Notes: a model not told the origin generated them from the letters alone. A DNA stretch of 55,889 bases from Aporhodopirellula sallentina SM41 (GCF_000346505.1 NZ_ANOH01000285.1:1-55889), one strand, 5' to 3'. Shown: positions 9,320 through 18,472, numbered from the stretch's first letter. Translations and numbers: made by a program.

Positions 9320-11398
9320 ATGACCGCCCCTGGACTCAACCGCGACGAGTCGACCGCCGACGTCATTGCGTCACGATGGCGAGTGCTCGTCACATCGTTC
9401 CTATTGTGGTTAGTCGGATGCTGTGCGTTCTACACGATCGCGATCGCTGACAACTCACTTCGTTTCTTCGAAGCGATGAGCATGCTGCTCTTTGTCGTGC
9501 TCTTCGGTTGGATCGCGTTTTCGTTTTCGCTAGCGATGGAAGGCTTCCTCGGCAAATGGTCAACCAAAAAGCAACAGACACCTGAGAACGCTCAACGAGA
9601 CGACAACCCGTCGCGTCGCACCGCGATTTTAATGCCGGTTTACAATGAGTCACCAACACGGGTGTTCGCTGCGATCGCGGCGATGCGAGAACAGTTGTTG
9701 GAGCGAGACCATCCCGGCGGATTCGATTTCTTCGTGCTCAGCGATTCAACGGATCCCGACGTTTGGTTGGAGGAGGAGTGGTGTTGGTCGGAACTGACCG
9801 ATCGGTTGGGCATCCACACCAACGGCGGACATCTCGATAACCCGGCCGCCGTGGGTGAAGAGAATCCTGCTCAGGGCGACGTTGGTATTTACTATCGACA
9901 CCGCTCGGAAAACACCGCCCGTAAGGCGGGCAACGTCGCCGACTTCTGTGAGAATTGGGGCGTCCAATACCGGTACATGATTGTCCTCGACGCCGACAGC
10001 CTCATTTCGGGCGATACGATCGTGGAAATGGTACGCCGAATGGATGCCGATGACGCGATCGGGATTCTGCAGGTTCCACCGGTGCCGGTGGGGCGACGTT
10101 CGCTTTTCGCTCGCCTACAGCAATTCGCGGCGGCGGTGTATGGGCCGATGTTTGCCGAAGGTTTCGACCGGTTTGCCGGTGACCGTGGAAACTATTGGGG
10201 ACACAACGCGATCATTCGTACAAGTGCCTTCATGCGACACTGCAGCCTGCCGGTGTTGAGCGGTTTGCCTCCACTGGGCGGCGAGATCCTGAGTCATGAC
10301 TTTGTCGAAGCCGCGTTGATGGTCAAAGCAGGATGGAAAGTCAAACTGGCCAACGATCTCGGCGGCAGCTACGAAGAATGCCCGACCACGTTGCTCGATT
10401 TTGTGAAGCGGGACCATCGCTGGTGCCAGGGCAACCTGCAGCATTGGCGAATCATGCTCGCCGAACGGATCCACCCGGTTTCTCGCATGCATTTTCTCAG
10501 CGGGATCCTCTCGTATGTTGCCGCACCGTTGTGGTTAATCTTTCTCGCGACAACTTTGGTCGCGGCGATCATCAATTCACGACTCGGACAGGCAGGCTCC
10601 TGGGACGGTGCAACTGCGGTGTGTGTCACCTTATTCGTCGGCTCGATGGCTTTGCTGCTGCTTCCCAAAGCGATCGCGGTTGCCACGTTATGCATGGACC
10701 GACAAGAACGCAAACGTCTCGGAGGCGTCGGTCCCATTGTCACCAGTGCGATCCTCGAGACGCTACTGTCTACAGTCCTCGCACCCATGATTGCGGTGTA
10801 CCACGCCCGGTGCGTGTTTTCAGTGCTGGCCGGACACAATGTGAAATGGACCGCCCAGCAACGATCCGAAACCGGCGTATCGTGGTCGGAAGCGTCGGCA
10901 CAAATGTGGCCACTGACCGTACTCGGCGTATTCATGACCGTCGGCTTGGCAATGATCGAACCGACGTGGCTCATCTGGTTTTCTCCCCTACTGATCGGGT
11001 GGACGTTGTCGATTCCGATCGCGGTGATGATGGGCAGCCAAGCGGTCGGACGCAAACTCGCCAGTTGGGGATTGTTGCGAATTGCGTCGGAACGATTTCC
11101 TGAACCGATCCTCGCTCGTCATCAGTTCTGGATCAACGAGATCCGCACGGTGAGGTCAGAGCAAAAGCACGAGAGTTGGTTCGAAAGGCTCTTCGCGGAT
11201 CCGGCCTTCCGCAACCAACATATCGCGATATTGCGTTCAGCCGAAACCGATCGGCGAGTACCACGCGGTGCACCCGAATGGGAAACGCGTTGTCAACCCC
11301 ACCTGCCTGCCGCCGCGATCGCCGAGCCCATTCGGCGACGATTGTTGTGCGACGGTGAATGGGTCGAAAAAATCGGTGAGGAAACACAACCGCAGTAA
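9320..11398 (+). CDS. opgH: Glucan glucosyltransferase OpgH/MdoH
   Basis: Inner-membrane processive GT2 glycosyltransferase that makes the linear beta-1,2-glucan backbone of osmoregulated periplasmic glucans from UDP-glucose. The 692-residue protein has two N-terminal membrane segments (about 24-42 and 52-72), the GT2 domain with ILMPVYNE, VLDADS (DAD at 224-226), YWGHNAIIR, SHDFVEAAL and RDHRWCQGN (the QxxRW-like site), then several C-terminal membrane segments. It is shorter than E. coli OpgH, mostly because it lacks the long cytoplasmic N-terminus, the part that in E. coli interacts with FtsZ. It stands alone on the plus strand and faces away from opgG. A short insertion at about residues 165-187 precedes the YYRHR motif. 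Confidence 0.95.
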   Translation: MTAPGLNRDESTADVIASRWRVLVTSFLLWLVGCCAFYTIAIADNSLRFFEAMSMLLFVVLFGWIAFSFSLAMEGFLGKWSTKKQQTPENAQRDDNPSRRTAILMPVYNESPTRVFAAIAAMREQLLERDHPGGFDFFVLSDSTDPDVWLEEEWCWSELTDRLGIHTNGGHLDNPAAVGEENPAQGDVGIYYRHRSENTARKAGNVADFCENWGVQYRYMIVLDADSLISGDTIVEMVRRMDADDAIGILQVPPVPVGRRSLFARLQQFAAAVYGPMFAEGFDRFAGDRGNYWGHNAIIRTSAFMRHCSLPVLSGLPPLGGEILSHDFVEAALMVKAGWKVKLANDLGGSYEECPTTLLDFVKRDHRWCQGNLQHWRIMLAERIHPVSRMHFLSGILSYVAAPLWLIFLATTLVAAIINSRLGQAGSWDGATAVCVTLFVGSMALLLLPKAIAVATLCMDRQERKRLGGVGPIVTSAILETLLSTVLAPMIAVYHARCVFSVLAGHNVKWTAQQRSETGVSWSEASAQMWPLTVLGVFMTVGLAMIEPTWLIWFSPLLIGWTLSIPIAVMMGSQAVGRKLASWGLLRIASERFPEPILARHQFWINEIRTVRSEQKHESWFERLFADPAFRNQHIAILRSAETDRRVPRGAPEWETRCQPHLPAAAIAEPIRRRLLCDGEWVEKIGEETQPQ

Positions 11399-11457
11399 CC
11401 GACTCAGCCAAACGATTGCTCGTTTGAATCCGCGATGCGGTGCGTTTGTGCGAACCG

Positions 11458-11910
11458 CTAACTTTCGCAGGGCTGATCGGATGGCGAACCGGAGTCCGAC
11501 GCTTTGTGCGGCTCTGCCGTTTGGCTGGATTCGCCATCTTCATTTGGCTGAGTGGCGGCAACTGGCTCGGGCGATGGGCTTGAATTCGAGTCCGCCGCTT
11601 CGCTTGATGCTTGAAGCTCTTTCTGTCGCTTCCGTTCGGCTCGCTTGGCAACGTGAGCCGCGGCGATTTCCTCCATGGTCAGAATCTCTTCGGGTTCCTT
11701 CCGACCGAACTGCTTCTCGTAAAGGTGTTCAATGAACTCCGGCAGCGGCAGTTTCCATGGTTTCTTGTCACGGTCGGCATAGCCGCCAAACTTCTTGGGG
11801 CTGAGCCCGAGCTCCCTCGCCATTTGGATGTGCTTGTGTGACAAATGGAATTTTCGTCGAGCGTCGATCCAGGGTTGGAATTTGTGGGGAATTCGTTGTT
11901 TTTTTGCCAT
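11458..11910 (-). CDS. Conserved hypothetical protein
   Basis: A 150-residue cytoplasmic protein that I do not recognise by function. I chose the ATG at 11908-11910. The first 75 residues are basic and aromatic (MAKKQRIPHKFQPWIDARRK, LGLSPKKFGGYADRDKKPWK, FIEHLYEKQFG), look like a compact conserved domain and carry the phrase ARELGLSPKKFG, which could be a helix-turn-helix-like element. The last 70 residues are low complexity, rich in Glu, Ser, Pro and Ala, and probably disordered. It converges with opgH with only 59 bases between the stops and diverges from the next gene. Confidence 0.75.
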   Translation of the reverse strand: MAKKQRIPHKFQPWIDARRKFHLSHKHIQMARELGLSPKKFGGYADRDKKPWKLPLPEFIEHLYEKQFGRKEPEEILTMEEIAAAHVAKRAERKRQKELQASSEAADSNSSPSPEPVAATQPNEDGESSQTAEPHKASDSGSPSDQPCES

Positions 11911-12054
11911 AGATAGAAGATTCGGAGCGGGCGAACAGAGGTCGACTCGATCGACCGGTTTGATGTGGAGGATTTCCAGATTTTTCGTTCCGCATACATT
12001 ACAATGCGGCCAGGATTTTTCCCACCTAGCCACCTTAGAGATAACCTCCCCACC

Positions 12055-12771
12055 ATGTTGTTGTCAGATTCACTTTTTGTCCGATTGCGTCTTTCGTTTC
12101 ACCTTGTGCCCGCCTTGATCGGTTGCCTGACGGTCGTTGGCGTCGGTCCCGCAGAGATGCGGGCCGATGACGCTGTTTCGAGCGAACCGGCGATGAAGGT
12201 TGTGTTTGAAGAGGATTTCGAATCGGGGCTCGATGCGTGGGATGTCCTCGATCCCAAGACATGGACGCTGAACGAAAAGGATGGCAATCACACCTTCGCG
12301 ATTACCGCCCGCAAATCGGAATACGTGCCACCCGTCCGAAGCCCGTTTCACGTCGCGTTGGTGAAGGACCTTGAAGTAGGCACCGTGGAGATTTCATTCC
12401 GCGTTCGCAGCACGATGGACACCGGCAACCACCGGGACTGCTGTGTGTTTTTCAACTATGTCGACGACCAACATTTCTATTACGTGCACCTGGGGGCAAA
12501 GCCGGACCCACACAGCGGACAAATCATGATCGTCAACGAGGCTCCGCGGTTGGCGTTGACCGAGAATGAAAAACCAACCCCCTGGGATGACGAGTGGCAC
12601 CACGTTCGTGTGGTTCGCACGGTGGAGACCGGAGCGATTGACGTTTATTTCGACGATATGGAGACACCTCACCTAAGCGTCGTGGACAAAACGTTCAGCA
12701 AAGGACGCGTCGGAATTGGATCGTTTGACGACATGAATGAATTCGATGACGTGGTGGTGCGTGCTCGCTAG
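12055..12771 (+). CDS. Secreted DUF1080/LamG-like protein
   Basis: A 238-residue protein with an N-terminal signal sequence (hydrophobic core LVPALIGCLTVVGVG) followed by a single jelly-roll domain that starts VVFEEDFESGLDAW and contains VEISFRVRSTMDTGNHRDC, YYVHLGAK, DEWHHVRVVR and GRVGIGSFDD. This is the pattern of the concanavalin-like DUF1080 (3-keto-disaccharide hydrolase) and LamG folds, common in planctomycete secreted sugar-binding or hydrolytic proteins. I chose the ATG at 12055, which gives a normal signal peptide. The ligand is unknown. Confidence 0.82.
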   Translation: MLLSDSLFVRLRLSFHLVPALIGCLTVVGVGPAEMRADDAVSSEPAMKVVFEEDFESGLDAWDVLDPKTWTLNEKDGNHTFAITARKSEYVPPVRSPFHVALVKDLEVGTVEISFRVRSTMDTGNHRDCCVFFNYVDDQHFYYVHLGAKPDPHSGQIMIVNEAPRLALTENEKPTPWDDEWHHVRVVRTVETGAIDVYFDDMETPHLSVVDKTFSKGRVGIGSFDDMNEFDDVVVRAR

Positions 12772-12878
12772 GGAGTGTCGCTTTTGAACGCATCGGGGTA
12801 TGCTTTTTGGTTTGCGTTTGGTTGCTCGTGATCCGTTTTTGAGTAGCCCGTTTCTACCTTCTGCGAATTAGCGAACCA

Positions 12879-13880
12879 GTGCCGTACCCCGCCCGCGCCC
12901 CTTTTCCTGCCACCCGCATGCGTCGAGTGCGTGCCCATGATTGGGCACGTCGATTGACTCGCGAAAACGTTCTCAGCGTTGATGATTTGATTTGGCCGCT
13001 GTTCGTGCACGACGATCAGGGAGTCCAACCGATCTCTAGCCTTCCGGGCGTTTCGCGGTTGGATGTTCGACACACGTTGGACGCGGTCCGGCGGGCGGTT
13101 GATCTCGGCATTCCGGCGGTGGCTTTGTTTCCCGCGACCGATCCTAAATTGAAAACGGAAGACGCCCGAGAGGCGATCAACGTGAATAACCTGGTTTGCC
13201 GCATCACGCGGGAAATCAAAGCGGCCGTGGGGGATGCGATTGGCGTAATCCTGGACGTCGCATTGGACCCCTACAGCAGTCATGGCCAGGATGGTTTGGT
13301 CCGCGACGGAAGGGTCCTGAATGACGAAACCGTCGAAATGCTCTGCCAACAGAGTGTGGTGCAGGCCGGTGCGGGGTGCGACATCATCGCCCCGAGTGAC
13401 ATGATGGATGGTCGGATCGGACGCATCCGCGAAGCGCTCGACGCGGCAGGACACTGCGATGTGCAGATCATGTCGTACGCGGCCAAGTATGCCAGCGCGT
13501 TCTATGGCCCGTTTCGCGATGCGGTCGGCTCTGCGGCCAATCTTGGTGCCGCCGATAAGAAGACATACCAACAATCACCGTCGCAGTCCGACGAAGCGGT
13601 CCACGAAGTGGCGCTTGACCTCGCCGAGGGTGCCGATTGCGTGATGGTCAAACCCGGGATGCCGTATCTCGACGTGGTTTCGCGGATCAAACAAAGTTTT
13701 GGAGTGCCGACATACGCATATCAGGTCAGCGGCGAATACGCGATGTTGCGTGCCGCGGCCGATGCGGGTTGGCTCGACGGCGACGCGGTGATGATGGAAA
13801 GCTTGGTAGCGTTCAAGCGTGCCGGGGCCGATGGAGTCCTGACGTATTTTGCCGATTCCGCCGCGGAGCTGCTGCAATGA
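12879..13880 (+). CDS. hemB: Delta-aminolevulinic acid dehydratase (porphobilinogen synthase)
   Basis: Condenses two 5-aminolevulinate molecules to porphobilinogen in haem synthesis. The 333-residue protein shows the full family pattern: RMRRVRAHDWARRLTREN, ALFPATDPKLKTEDAREA, the first active-site lysine region MSYAAKYASAFYGPFRDA and the Schiff-base lysine in VMVKPGMPYLD. At the zinc site of other HemB proteins the three cysteines are replaced (DVALDPYSSHGQDG), so this is the cysteine-free, magnesium-using type also known from Pseudomonas. The start is GTG at 12879. Its stop overlaps the next gene start in ATGA, so it leads a tightly coupled four-gene operon. Confidence 0.96.
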   Translation: MPYPARAPFPATRMRRVRAHDWARRLTRENVLSVDDLIWPLFVHDDQGVQPISSLPGVSRLDVRHTLDAVRRAVDLGIPAVALFPATDPKLKTEDAREAINVNNLVCRITREIKAAVGDAIGVILDVALDPYSSHGQDGLVRDGRVLNDETVEMLCQQSVVQAGAGCDIIAPSDMMDGRIGRIREALDAAGHCDVQIMSYAAKYASAFYGPFRDAVGSAANLGAADKKTYQQSPSQSDEAVHEVALDLAEGADCVMVKPGMPYLDVVSRIKQSFGVPTYAYQVSGEYAMLRAAADAGWLDGDAVMMESLVAFKRAGADGVLTYFADSAAELLQ

Positions 13881-14620
13881 ACTCCGACCCAACAAAAAAC
13901 GCTCAATCGCGCAACGAAGAGGCTTCTGCTAAGCAACCTTCGCCGGATGCAACTTCGACGTCTTCACAATCGCTCGCGTTTCCATGGCACTGGGAAGACA
14001 CGCTCATCGCTGGGCAAAAACGACCGCTCGCCGCCGCGTCGGACCCCGATGGGATGCTACTCGACGCGTGTCGTCGCCAGGACGAAGGCGAAGAAGGTGT
14101 GATTGACCCCTTTTGGGCGACAACATGGCGAGCCGCCTCCGGGCTGGACCGATTCCTTGACCGGGTCGATATCTTCGGGAAACGGGTTCTCGAGGTCGGA
14201 TGCGGCACGGGGCACGCGGGCATCGCTGCGATCCTTCGCGGTGCGATTGTGACCATGACCGACGGCGTTGCCGATCCTCTGCATCTGGTACGGCTGAGTT
14301 TATCGCGTCTCGGTTTGAAGGCGGACGTGCGAGTGTTCCGGCTCGGTGAAGATCATCTCGAAGGTGAGAAATTCCCGTTCATCCTCGGAAGCGATGTCAC
14401 GTACCTTCGTGAACTGTGGCCGGCGCTTCTCGATTCGGCCGAAGAACATTTGGCCGATGGCGGTGAAATGTTGTTGAGTGATCCGAAACGAGTGATCGGG
14501 AATGAGTTCCGCGAATGGATCCAAAAGTATCCGCAGTGGGTGTACCGCGAAGAGTCAGTAGAACTCGATGACGACCCTGAGCATCCGATCCGAATCATGC
14601 GTTTGACCCGAAGGGAATAA
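13877..14620 (+). CDS. Class I SAM-dependent methyltransferase (METTL21/protein-lysine type)
   Basis: A 247-residue cytoplasmic methyltransferase. After a Ser/Glu-rich, probably disordered N-terminus of about 45 residues comes FWATTWRAASGLDRFL, the SAM-binding motif RVLEVGCGTGHAGIAA, and a DVTYLRELW motif after strand 4 in place of the usual NPPY. This pattern fits the Methyltransf_16 group, which includes METTL21-type and ETF-beta lysine methyltransferases, so a protein substrate is likely but not proven. The start ATG overlaps the hemB stop (ATGA), which implies translational coupling. larE follows after four bases. Confidence 0.85.
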   Translation: MNSDPTKNAQSRNEEASAKQPSPDATSTSSQSLAFPWHWEDTLIAGQKRPLAAASDPDGMLLDACRRQDEGEEGVIDPFWATTWRAASGLDRFLDRVDIFGKRVLEVGCGTGHAGIAAILRGAIVTMTDGVADPLHLVRLSLSRLGLKADVRVFRLGEDHLEGEKFPFILGSDVTYLRELWPALLDSAEEHLADGGEMLLSDPKRVIGNEFREWIQKYPQWVYREESVELDDDPEHPIRIMRLTRRE

Positions 14621-14624
14621 CGCC

Positions 14625-15482
14625 ATGAGCGCGTCTATGTCAAATTCGGTGCATGCGAGCACCTCACGACTCATCGGGCATCTTCGCGAGTTGGGAAACC
14701 TCGTCGTTGCGTTTTCGGGCGGCGTGGATAGCAGCGTCGTGGCCGCCGCGGCATTGGCTGCCGTCCGGGAAGACCACGCTCACACGGCGATCGCGGTAAC
14801 CGCGAAATCTCCGTCGCTGGCGAGTTGGCAGGCGGAGTTAGCCGTACGAGTTGCCGCCGAAATCGGGATCGAACACACATTTGTGAAGACGAACGAGATC
14901 GAACGCGATGGCTACGTTCGCAATCAATCGGATCGTTGCTTTTACTGCAAACAAACGCTCTACCAATTCTTGACGCCAATCGCATCTCAGCGCGACGCCG
15001 TGGTTTTGTCCGGAACCAACGCAGATGACTTGGGCGATTATCGACCGGGAATTCAGGCCGGGAAAGACGCGTCGGTGCGTACACCGTTAGCGGACCTTGG
15101 CATGGACAAAGCAACCGTGCGGGCGGTTGCCGCGGCGATGGGGCTGAGCAATTCCGATCTGCCTGCGTCTCCTTGCTTATCCAGCCGGATCGCGTACGGC
15201 GTGAAAGTGACGGCCGAACGTTTGGCTCGCATTGACGCGGCTGAATCATGGTTACGATCAAAAGGAATCGGTGATTTGAGAGTCCGGTTGCACGCTGGCG
15301 AATTGGCGCGGATCGAAGTCCCGCCGGAACAGTTTTCACGGATCGTTGACCTGCAGCGAGCACACTCGTTAACGAATGAGTTCATCGCTATGGGTTTTCG
15401 AAACGTCACGTTGGATTTAAGAGGGCTCCGAAGCGGCAGCCTCAACGAAGGGCTCGTAACGCTATCGGTAACGCAGTCATGA
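14625..15482 (+). CDS. larE: LarE-type ATP-dependent sacrificial sulfur transferase
   Basis: A 285-residue PP-loop enzyme. The ATP pyrophosphatase loop is VVAFSGGVDSSVVA, followed by family motifs DRCFYCKQTLY, VLSGTNADDLGDYRPG, TPLADLGMDK and PASPCLSSRIAYG; in LarE the cysteine of the last motif can be the sulfur donor. LarE sulfurates the nicotinate-derived pincer nucleotide cofactor of lactate racemase-type enzymes. No larA, larB or larC is in this window, so the enzyme it serves is not visible. It starts four bases after the methyltransferase stop, and its own stop overlaps the kinase start in ATGA. Confidence 0.9.
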   Translation: MSASMSNSVHASTSRLIGHLRELGNLVVAFSGGVDSSVVAAAALAAVREDHAHTAIAVTAKSPSLASWQAELAVRVAAEIGIEHTFVKTNEIERDGYVRNQSDRCFYCKQTLYQFLTPIASQRDAVVLSGTNADDLGDYRPGIQAGKDASVRTPLADLGMDKATVRAVAAAMGLSNSDLPASPCLSSRIAYGVKVTAERLARIDAAESWLRSKGIGDLRVRLHAGELARIEVPPEQFSRIVDLQRAHSLTNEFIAMGFRNVTLDLRGLRSGSLNEGLVTLSVTQS

Positions 15483-17092
15483 GTGATTTAATTGGTTGCC
15501 GTATCGGCGATTATCAGGTTTTACGTCGTATCGGCAGTGGCGGCATGGCGGACGTATACGCCGCCCGGCAACTGACCCTGCAGCGTGACGTGGCGTTGAA
15601 GGTGCTCAAGTCCGTCACCCAAAACGACGACGATCACCTCAAACGATTTCGCAGAGAAGCCCAGGCCGCTGCGCGATTGAATCACCCATCAATCGTGCAG
15701 ATCTATGAGTTCGCCGAAGTCGATGGCGTCCACTTCATTGCGCAAGAACTCGTCGACGGCATTAACCTGAAGCAGGCACTCGATCGAGAAGGCTCGTTTA
15801 CCGCCGAACAAGCAACCGAGGTCCTTCGGAGCGTCGCGGGTGCGTTGGAACTGGCGCATCAAAATGGGGTCACCCATCGAGACATCAAACCTGAAAACAT
15901 CATGCGGGGCAGCCAAAACGCAATCAAAGTGACGGACTTTGGACTGGCGAGAATGCTGACTAAGATCGACTCGAGCACCGCGAACCTGACCCGTGCCGGA
16001 TTGACACTCGGAACTCCACGCTACATGAGTCCCGAACAGATTCAGGGTGATAGCGTCGATGCCCGGAGTGACCTCTACTCGCTCGGCGTGACGATGTATC
16101 ACCTCCTGACCGGCGTTCCGCCGTTCGAAGCGGATGAGCCATTGGCGTTAGCCGTCAAACATTTGCACGACACGCCGCGACCCATCGACCACGTGCGTGG
16201 CGGCGCGGACCTTCCCGATTGGTTGGTTTCGATCGTAATGCGTTGCCTGCAAAAGTCGCCTGACGCCCGGTTCGAATCCGCGCAGGCGTTGTTGCGAGCG
16301 GTCGAATCACACGCTCCGTCGGGAAGCGGTTCGGTAGCGTCGGCGACCGTTGTGTCGGACACCGTCGTCTCGGGACAGAAAGCCCCGCACCAAAATCCCG
16401 GCGCAGGAGTTGGCTCGTCTGAGGATTCGCAACTCGACGAGGATGGTAACGGATTGATCCCGTTGGACGTCGGCGTCAGTTCGGCGACCTTGCAACTCCA
16501 ACGTGCGACCGACCTGCTGCGAGCATCCGAGCGAAAACGCAACCACCGCACCCTGCTGTTTCGATTCGGGGTCTTTGCCGCGACGGTCGTCCTCGGAGTT
16601 GTCGGATGGATGGCGGCTCGCGCGTCGCGTCCAGAATCGATCGGACGTGAATTGAGAGGACCGATCGTGGCGACCTCAGAAACAATCGAGCAGCAATACC
16701 TGACGGCACTCACGCGAAACGATGTGCCCGCTTGGCGTGCCGTGTTGGATTATCCGGCAGAACCGGGCACGCCACAGGAGGACTATCACGACAAAGCGAA
16801 GCTGCAACTGGCACGACTGCTTATTGAACAGGAACAGTATCAAGACGCGACCGTTCTGCTGAACGAACTGGAGAGTTCCTCTTCGGTCAAACGTTTGTAT
16901 CTCATCCTCGCGATGGTTCATCGGCATGCGATCGCCGTCGCAACAGAAAACGCGAGGGAAGCGTCTCGGTTGAAAACACAGATCGCCGACAAACTAAGCG
17001 AGTTATCCGCCGACACGCCGGCAGCGGTCGAACTGTTCAACCGGATTGTTCCCGAAGAAGAACGGCTCGCGTTGGGACTCGTTCACGCGTAG
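15479..17092 (+). CDS. Ser/Thr protein kinase with C-terminal tail domain
   Basis: A 537-residue Hanks-type kinase. The kinase domain occupies residues 10-275 and is complete: glycine loop IGSGGMADVYAA, lysine 41 in VALKVL, HRDIKPEN (133-140), DFG (153-155) and LGTPRYMSPEQIQGD. A disordered linker rich in Ser and Val leads to one membrane segment (FRFGVFAATVVLGVVGWMAA, about residue 360) and an extracytoplasmic tail of about 155 residues with helical TPR-like character (ALTRNDVPAWRAVLDYPAEP, LARLLIEQEQYQDATVLL). It is the last gene of the hemB operon and ends one base before the convergent queD-like gene. The sensed signal is unknown. Confidence 0.93.
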   Translation: MSDLIGCRIGDYQVLRRIGSGGMADVYAARQLTLQRDVALKVLKSVTQNDDDHLKRFRREAQAAARLNHPSIVQIYEFAEVDGVHFIAQELVDGINLKQALDREGSFTAEQATEVLRSVAGALELAHQNGVTHRDIKPENIMRGSQNAIKVTDFGLARMLTKIDSSTANLTRAGLTLGTPRYMSPEQIQGDSVDARSDLYSLGVTMYHLLTGVPPFEADEPLALAVKHLHDTPRPIDHVRGGADLPDWLVSIVMRCLQKSPDARFESAQALLRAVESHAPSGSGSVASATVVSDTVVSGQKAPHQNPGAGVGSSEDSQLDEDGNGLIPLDVGVSSATLQLQRATDLLRASERKRNHRTLLFRFGVFAATVVLGVVGWMAARASRPESIGRELRGPIVATSETIEQQYLTALTRNDVPAWRAVLDYPAEPGTPQEDYHDKAKLQLARLLIEQEQYQDATVLLNELESSSSVKRLYLILAMVHRHAIAVATENAREASRLKTQIADKLSELSADTPAAVELFNRIVPEEERLALGLVHA

Positions 17093-17093
17093 G

Positions 17094-17594
17094 TCAGCCG
17101 ACGTGCCAAGGCAATCGGCAGACGCCCCATTGCCCGCAATTCTCATCGACAGCGACCTCAATAAACGTCAATGCATCACCGAACTGCTCGCGTGTCTGCT
17201 CACGGACGCGTTCGGCGATCACGCGAGCGATCTCTTCCGCGGTGGTATTGATGACCGGCAAAATCACGGCGTCTTCATTTGGGAACACCCATCGACGTTC
17301 TCGGAAACGCACGGTCGTTTCCGTTTCGTCTTGCGACACTTTGATTTCGTGGTGGTGCCGAGGCAGGATCACGTGATGATCGAGAGCCTGCGTTTGCAGC
17401 AACACGGCGTCACGCAATGCGATGAAATCGACAACGTAACGGTTTTCGTCGAGCGGTCCTTCCACGCTGACTCGGACGCCATAGTTGTGTCCGTGAATCC
17501 GCTCGCAGATGTCACCGGCAAAGGTGATGAAATGGGCGGCGGAGAACACGAATTGTTCTTTGGAGACGTCGACTCGGAAGGTGGGCTGGGTCAT
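17094..17594 (-). CDS. queD: 6-carboxytetrahydropterin synthase-like protein (PTPS/QueD family)
   Basis: A 166-residue T-fold enzyme. Zinc ligands are visible in FSAAHFI and RIHGHNYGV, the catalytic cysteine sits just before in GDICERIHGH, and NTTAEEIARVI marks the second half. The family converts 7,8-dihydroneopterin triphosphate to 6-carboxy- or 6-pyruvoyl-tetrahydropterin, for queuosine or pterin synthesis. It is longer than typical QueD because of a charged insertion (HHHEIKVSQDETETTVRFRE). No other queuosine gene is in the window, so QueD versus a general PTPS role is undecided. It lies convergent to the kinase gene, with yaaA 110 bases upstream. Confidence 0.87.
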   Translation of the reverse strand: MTQPTFRVDVSKEQFVFSAAHFITFAGDICERIHGHNYGVRVSVEGPLDENRYVVDFIALRDAVLLQTQALDHHVILPRHHHEIKVSQDETETTVRFRERRWVFPNEDAVILPVINTTAEEIARVIAERVREQTREQFGDALTFIEVAVDENCGQWGVCRLPWHVG

Positions 17595-17704
17595 GGAGTT
17601 TATCCAAAATCAGAAAGATCGTTGAGGCGGGGATGCGGTCGAGGCGACTGTGGCGTCGTTGCGATGGGCAGAACTCGACGTGAACTCCTGCCCCGCACGC
17701 TGGG

Positions 17705-18472
17705 TCATCCGCGAGTGAAAACGGGAACCGTTTCGGTCGAGAGCTCTTCACGGTAGCAGTAATCGTCTTCGGCGAACTGGATCAATTTAGCTTTCGTTTT
17801 GACGCGGTTACGGATCACCCACGACGCCATTGTGCCGCGAGCTTTCTTGGCGAAGAACGTGATCATTTTGTATTTGCCGTTCTTCATCTCCTTGAACGCC
17901 GGGGCAATGACCGGCGTGGGGAGCGATTTCGCATCGACGCAGCGAAAGTACTCGTTCGAGGCAAGGTTGAGCAGGAACCTCGATTGGTTCTTCTCGAGTT
18001 GCTCGACGACGGACTTCGTGACGTACTCACGCCAGTACGCGTAGAGGTCTTTGCCACGTGAATTCGGCAACGACGTTCCCATTTCCAAACGGTATGGGAG
18101 GATACGATCGAGCGGCCGCAGGATTCCGTAGAGCCCCGACAAAATTCGCAAGTGTTCTTGGGCAACATCGATCTGTTTTGCAGTCATCTTTTCTGCTTGA
18201 AGCCCCTGATAGACATCGCCTTGGAAGGCAAAGATCGCTTGTTGCGAACCTTCTTTCGGATGTGGGGCCATCCAGTCCTGGAACCTTGCGTGGTTGAGTT
18301 CGGCGAGCGATTCGCTGACATGCATCAGGTCTCGCAGCGATGCGGGAGTCTCCTGTTTGAGCAATCCCGCAATCTCGACACTTTCATCAATCCATTCAGG
18401 CTGCGTGGACTTTTTGATCTTTGATGGTGTTTCAAAATCGAGCGTCTTGGCAGGAGACAGTAGAATCAGCAT
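17705..18472 (-). CDS. yaaA: YaaA family protein (UPF0246, peroxide stress)
   Basis: A 255-residue cytoplasmic protein with the full YaaA pattern: N-terminal MLILLSPAKTLDFETP, then FQGDVYQGLQA, ILSGLYGILRPLDRILPYRL, EMGTSLPNSRGKDLYAYW and C-terminal FFAKKARGTMASWVI. In E. coli YaaA lowers intracellular free iron during hydrogen peroxide stress, and the protein has a DNA-binding fold. Length matches the family. It is probably a single-gene unit, with short gaps on both sides and a metallophosphoesterase gene 31 bases upstream on the same strand. Confidence 0.94.
   Translation of the reverse strand: MLILLSPAKTLDFETPSKIKKSTQPEWIDESVEIAGLLKQETPASLRDLMHVSESLAELNHARFQDWMAPHPKEGSQQAIFAFQGDVYQGLQAEKMTAKQIDVAQEHLRILSGLYGILRPLDRILPYRLEMGTSLPNSRGKDLYAYWREYVTKSVVEQLEKNQSRFLLNLASNEYFRCVDAKSLPTPVIAPAFKEMKNGKYKMITFFAKKARGTMASWVIRNRVKTKAKLIQFAEDDYCYREELSTETVPVFTRG

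Noticed and set aside
12768-13574. 268-codon minus-strand open frame
   Set aside because: Antisense to hemB, no recognisable domain.
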